Shown one piece after another: positions 59,161-64,000 of a stretch of 64,000 nt of DNA (the first letter of the stretch is position 1; each line of letters opens with the position of its first letter). The notes under the pieces are model-generated. The model was not told the DNA's origin. It made no database searches and worked only from the letters and a program-made list of their open reading frames with translations. This stretch comes from Cryptomeria japonica. Taxonomy: Eukaryota; Streptophyta; Pinopsida; Cupressales; Cupressaceae. The translations under genes and the position numbers were made by a program. The stretch spans positions 609,076,677 through 609,140,676 of the forward strand of contig NC_081405.1 of the NCBI RefSeq assembly GCF_030272615.1. Direction: 5' to 3'.

Positions 59161-62146
59161 ACTGCCTTACATGCTGAAAGGAAAAATTTGTGGGTGTTCG
59201 AACCACATGACTAGTGATAAGCAGAAATTCATCAAATTAGAAGATTGGAATGGTGGTTCTGTGAGGTTTGGAGACAACTCTTCAATCAAGATAAAAGGAA
59301 AGGGCACACTTAATATTGATGGAAATTTGAAAGCTCATGATGTATACTATATGGAAGGTCTGAAACACAATCTACTAAGTGTGAGTCAAATGTGTGACAA
59401 AGGATATAAAGTTACATTTAATTACAAAGGTTGTGAAATTAGAAAAGAGAGTAGTGGACAACTTGGTGTTGAACGAAAAATAACATATGGGAATGTATAT
59501 AATGTTGAGGAATGCTTTGAGTCCCAATGCATGATAGGAAATGTTGATGAGAGCTGGCTATGGCATAGAAGAATAGGTCACATTAATTTTGATAATCTTG
59601 TTAAATTGAGAAAGAGAGGGTATGTTAGGCACATACCTCATATTAGCAAACTAGCAAGCATCTTCTATGATGAGTTTCAAAGAGAGAAGAAAACTAAAGT
59701 AAGATTCAAAACTAAAGAGTACTCAACTACAAGGCCACTAGAGCTTGTGCATACAGACCTATGTGGGCCTACAAGAACAAGAGCCCTAAATGGAGAAAGA
59801 TACTTCATGTTTCTCATAGATGACTTTTCAATGATGACATGGGTCACCTTCCTGCAAGGCAAATCACAAGTGTTCGAGAGATTCAAGATCTTCAAGAAAA
59901 TGGTTCAGAAGGAGAGTGCTTACAAGCTGAAATGTCTGAGATCAGATCATGGAGGTGAGTTCACATCAAATGAGTTTGAAGACTAATGTGAGAGACATGG
60001 AGTCTGAAGACAATATTCTACCTCTAGGACAGTGCACCAAAATGGTGTTGTGGAGAGGAAGAATAGAACAATCAAGGAGATGTTAATAACAATGTTGAAT
60101 GAAGTTAATCTGCCTGATATTTATTGGAAAGAGGAAGTTGACACTATTGTATATACACTAAATAAAGTACATTTAAGGGTAAATAGAAGAATGACACCTT
60201 ATGAGTTATGGTATGATAGGAAACCGTCAATCAAGTATTTAAAGGTGTTTGGTATCAAGTGCTTCATCAAAAGAGATGAAGATGGATTAGGAAGTTTTGA
60301 TTCAAGAAGTGATGAAGGTATCTTCTTGGGGTACTCCCCTCACAACAAGGCCTATAAGTGTTTCAACAAAAGAATAAAGAAGGTAATTGAGAGTTTACAT
60401 GTGAAACTAGATGAGGACATACACAAAAGAAGAAAAAACTCAATTACTCAGAGTAAAGAACTATATGTTGAAGATGAAGATCAATATGAGAGTGAAAATG
60501 AAGAAGCACCTAGAAAAGCCCCAAACAAATATGTTCAAAAGAATCACCCTGAGGATCAAATTATTGAAAACAAAAATGATGGTGTGCAAAATAAAAGGAG
60601 ATCTAGGAACATTGAGTAAGTAAATTTCTTCCGTATGAAAAAGAGAGAACCCAAGACATTTGATGAAACCAGGGAGAGTGAAGAGTGGATGAAGGCAATG
60701 GAAGAAGAGTTGCAATAGATTGAAAAGAAAAAAACATGGGAATTGGTTCCTAGACTAGCAAACATGAATGTGATTGGGACTAAATGGGTCTATAGGAACA
60801 AGATGAATGAAAAAGGAAAGGTAATAAGGAACAAGGAAAGACTTGTATGCAAGGGATATGCTCAGGTATAGGGTGTAGATTTGGAAAAAAACTTTGCACC
60901 TATTGTGAGACTTGAAGCAATCAAAATGTTCTTGGCATTCTCAGCATATAAAGTTTACAAAGTATACCAAATGGATGTAAAATCTATATTTTTGAATGGA
61001 ATTCTTGAAGAAGAGGTCTACACGAAACAACCTAATGGTTTTCAGCTGCATGAAGATGAAAAATTTGTCTGCAGATTGAAGAAAGCATTATATGGTCTAA
61101 ACAGGCACCTAGAGCATGTTATTATAGGTTGGATAAGTATCTCCACCAACAAGGGTTCAGAAAAGGAAATACCTACAACAATCTATATATCAAGGTAGAT
61201 CGAGATTGCATGATAATAGTAGTGGTATATGTAGATGATATCATCTTTGGAGGCAACAAAGATTTTCTATGCAAAGCATTTACTGATCAGATGGAGTCAA
61301 AGTTTGAAATGTCCATGCTTGGAGAATTTTCATATTTTCTTGGTTTGCAAATATCACAACAGAATAAGGGAATATTGATTTTAGATGGATGACAACAAAC
61401 CGGTTAGTACCCCCATGGTGACAGGATGCAAGTTGAGAAAAGATGTTGAATCACCTAGTGTTGATCAAACCTTGTATAGATCCATGATTGGAAGCCTATT
61501 ATATCTCGCAACTTCAAGGCTTGATATTGTGCAAGCAGTGTGCATTGTAGCTAGATTTCAAGAAGCCCCTAAGCAATCTCATGTTAATACAGTGTGAAGA
61601 ATATTCAAGTATCTGCAAGCCACACTCACTTATGGCTTATGGTTTCCAAAGAAAGGAGATTTCATTTTACAGGTATATAATGATACTGATTGGGAAGGAT
61701 GTGTGGATGATAGGAAGAGAACAAAAGGTGGAGCTTTCTTTCTTGGAGGTATATTGGTGTCATGGAATATAGAGAAGACAAAGTCTATTTCACTATTAAC
61801 TACTAAAGAAGAGTATATAATTGTTGCCACATGTTGTTTGCAAGTTCTCTGGATGAAGCAAACACTCAAGGACATCTAGGTAGAGTATACAGATCCAACC
61901 TCCATAAAATATGATAACTCACGTGCCATTAACATCTCCAAGAACCCTGTTATGCACTAAAGGACAAAAAATATAGGAATTAAGTACCATTTTCTTAGGG
62001 AGAAGGTTGTAAAGAAGGAGGTAAAGGTTGAATATGTTCCCACAAGTGATAAAGTTGCTAACATTTTCACAAAGCCTATTCCAAAGGATAACTTTGAGTA
62101 TTTGAGATATAAGTTGGGTGTTGTCCCACCTTCCTTTAGTGCTTAA
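59161..62146 (+). pseudogene. Sirevirus-like pol: protease, integrase, RT, RNase H
   Basis: The protease is damaged: the Asp-Ser-Gly site reads KICGCSNHMT. Integrase has WLWHRRIGH near 59549, HTDLCGP, LIDDFSMMTW, RSDHGGEF and NGVVERKNR, with stops at 59984 and about 60006. RT has GTKWVYRNKM, QMDVKSIFLNG and YVDDIIFGG (61230), with a stop near 60868 and a frameshift at about 61100 between LYGLN and the continuing frame. RNase H reaches VANIFTKPIPKDNFEYLRYKLG. The stop at 62144 ends the region. The domain order is copia. Confidence 0.87.
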
Positions 62147-62464
62147 ATGTATTTATGAGGTATGTGGTTTAGGGGGAGCTTACTGTTTTACTACTTTTCA
62201 TCCTTGAACCTCATGTTTGTCTCAGGGGGAGTTATAAATTTTTTTGAGCAACATCAAAGCTGCCTTTTATATTGTAATAATGGTTCATCTAGTAGAATAT
62301 ACTAAAAGTATCAATTGACAAACATTGTCTAGGATAAGAGTCTACATGGGGAGAAGAAGTGTACAATTTTTATGGCAGGTGGTATGCAAGTCCCTTTTCC
62401 ATTGTTTTCAAAGGGGGAGAATGTGTTGCTTGTGTGTGTTGACAACAATGCAAAAGGGGGAGAT
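62147..62464 (+). promoter_or_regulatory. Multiple polypurine tracts before the 3' LTR
   Basis: Four purine tracts: TAGGGGGAG (62170), CAGGGGGAG (62224), AAAGGGGGAGAA (62411) and AAAAGGGGGAGA (62453), the last directly at the LTR. Repeated purine tracts in this place are a described trait of sireviruses. Confidence 0.75.
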
Positions 62465-63312
62465 TGTTCGAATTATTGTCATTGATCTCAACACGTACTG
62501 CAGGGATGAGTTGAGGATGCAAAGAAAAAACAAGTGTTACAGGTTACAGAGTTATCATGCAGACATATCGATATAGCCCAACTGAAATAGTAGCTAGCAG
62601 TACCTATCAGAATAATCGACAAACACGGTATAGCAATTTTCTGTAACACCAATAGACTAAACTAATTCAATATCATTGTGTCAGAATAGTTATGCTGACA
62701 GGGAGATAGAGTAGGTGTATCAAACTATCTTTTGTACTTGGAATGATCAACTCTTACTATGTCGATAATTTGAGCAATTTTGACATAAGATAATGAAGAG
62801 AAGAGCCCATGGTGAGTTTTTTTGAATAACATATGTGGATATGCTGAAGAAATGTAGATATGAAGTACGAGACACCTTATGCAGATGAAGTATGTCACTG
62901 TGGGGATGCGTTCTTGGAATAGTTATGCCGATGGGTGTTTAGGTTGGATCATCGAGATAGCTTTGTTTTGACGAGATAGTGGCCAAGTGCTAAGTTGATA
63001 GTATTGGTTGTTTCGATGGAGGTTCTCATTAGGGGTTCTCACCAAGGTAACTTAGGCCAATGTAGTTTATCACCTTGGAGATTGAGTATCAGGATCATGA
63101 GGAGCTACCATCTATCTTGGAGCGGCCAGGTGTCACAACCTGGGTGGGAGAGCTAAGTTATAAAAAGGAGTTTTAATATTTTGATTTATTAAAGGTCAAT
63201 GAGAATGAGTTAAATCCTGGAAGACTAAAGGTGCATCCTTTCTACACACACTAAAGATGGATGAAGTTCTTTTAAGGTCGATCAAAAGGTTCTCAAACGT
63301 TAGCAGCCTAGG
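62465..63312 (+). repeat. 3' LTR of Sirevirus-like element, matched part
   Basis: It starts TGTTCGAATTATTGTCATTG and matches the 5' LTR in order (ACATATCGATATAGC, TATGCCGATGGGTGTT, GGAGGTTCTCATTAGG, CCAGGTGTCACAAC) to about TTAGCAGCCTA. Confidence 0.82.
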
Positions 63313-64000
63313 CTAAATGGTTGCCTAAGAAGATAGGTTAAAGGGCAGCTTGATCTGACGGTCTCCATGATCCCATGATCAAAAAGTGAAAGGGTGTTTA
63401 CCATTCTGGCATCACAAGATGATTGCTTGTATCCACATTGGGAGGTCAGAGTTGATGGTGTGGCCTTTGGGATGAGTTGTGAGGCAAGACCAATACAAAA
63501 TTTTCTTATTGGCCGATAGTGGGGTCATATGCCAATATAGAGTTCAATATCAGATTAACTATTATGAACTATTTGATTCACCAGCATTGAGGAAAATCTA
63601 TGACGGAGATTTCATTTTGGGATTACCTATGGAGATAACTAAAATCAAAGGTGAAGGAGTTCATTGCAATAGGTTGTGAAGGCGCAATATGTGATAGTTG
63701 TTTGTCCGATAGAGATTGTTATTTTGATGAAGGGACAAGGTAAGCGATCGAAATAGTCAACTGATAAGTGTAGCATAACACAAAGGTTAGCGATGGTATG
63801 GACATCAGTTGATTTATGTAGCTCAATTATCCACATGGATTTTGACTGGTCATGACAATCCAACTTGGATAAAGAATGTGAAGAAATATGGCTCCTTGGC
63901 AGATAGAACAAACCAGATTTGTAGAGTCAGTGCATTTGATGGAGGTAGTCGTCAATATTGTCTGGGTAGGTCGACAAAGGATGAAGAACACATTAATGGT
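63313..64000. other. Right-edge sequence not matched to the 5' LTR
   Basis: After 63313 the sequence no longer follows the 5' LTR. It may be LTR sequence deleted from the 5' copy, or an insertion in the 3' LTR. A 66-codon frame at 63479-63679 (FLLADSGVICQYR, then DFILGLPMEITK) is not recognised. The window ends before this can be decided. Confidence 0.45.

Larger units (their letters stand above)
55339..64000 (+). mobile_element. Sirevirus-like Ty1-copia element, right end outside window
   Basis: A 1575-bp 5' LTR, Met-tRNA primer site, Gag with knuckles, copia pol, and a 3' noncoding region with repeated purine tracts before the 3' LTR. The repeated AGGGGGAG tracts and long LTRs are typical of the Sirevirus lineage. 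The element is inactive because of many stops and frameshifts. The 3' LTR matches the 5' LTR for about 850 bp and then diverges. Confidence 0.82.

Overview
The window is nuclear DNA from a seed plant, most likely a gymnosperm (conifer-like). That placement is an inference. It rests on layered, decayed retrotransposons of many lineages, long AT-rich spacers, and a TIR gene whose start (FINHRGADVK) and short-first-exon layout resemble conifer TIR resistance genes as I recall them. I found no rRNA gene, functional tRNA gene or CRISPR array. Only one locus looks like an ordinary host gene: a two-exon TIR-only gene on the minus strand at 50698-51485.

Layout. 1-4701: a Ty1-copia element (5' LTR outside the window), gag-pol in one frame broken by four stops, then a row of hairpins, a purine tract and a 293-bp LTR. 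6895-8200: a decayed segment related to the TIR locus, with an orphan TIR second exon and a tRNA-like SINE-like block; a shorter paralogous copy lies at 38385-39730. 8651-22990: a minus-strand LINE (ORF1, endonuclease, RT, zf-RVT, RNase H) split by a Ty3-gypsy chromovirus at 11457-19303 with a perfect 5-bp target duplication TATTG. 23017-38336: a head-to-tail array of a non-autonomous LTR element, five LTRs alternating with four internal regions. Each internal region encodes a coiled coil, a G-patch and a CCHC knuckle, and none has protease, integrase or RT. 43050-45807: a complete 2.76-kb LTR element with target duplication TGATC, a Met-tRNA primer site and a purine tract. It carries no pol but a 308-codon open frame with an Hsp110/Hsp70-like piece and a PDI/thioredoxin-like CGHC piece, so it looks like a gene-capturing retrotransposon. 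53611-55338: the 3' part of a second minus-strand LINE. 55339-64000: a decayed Sirevirus-like copia element, with its 3' LTR running toward the window edge.

The most interesting parts are the host-gene-capturing LTR element, the G-patch LTR array with its shared stop codons and internal 57-bp repeats, and the hairpin series with matching arm changes in the copia 3' region. Most inactivating changes are C-to-T or G-to-A, as expected for old methylated repeats. Element boundaries were set by hand from repeat ends, primer sites, purine tracts and target duplications. Where these could not be seen, the boundary is marked approximate.
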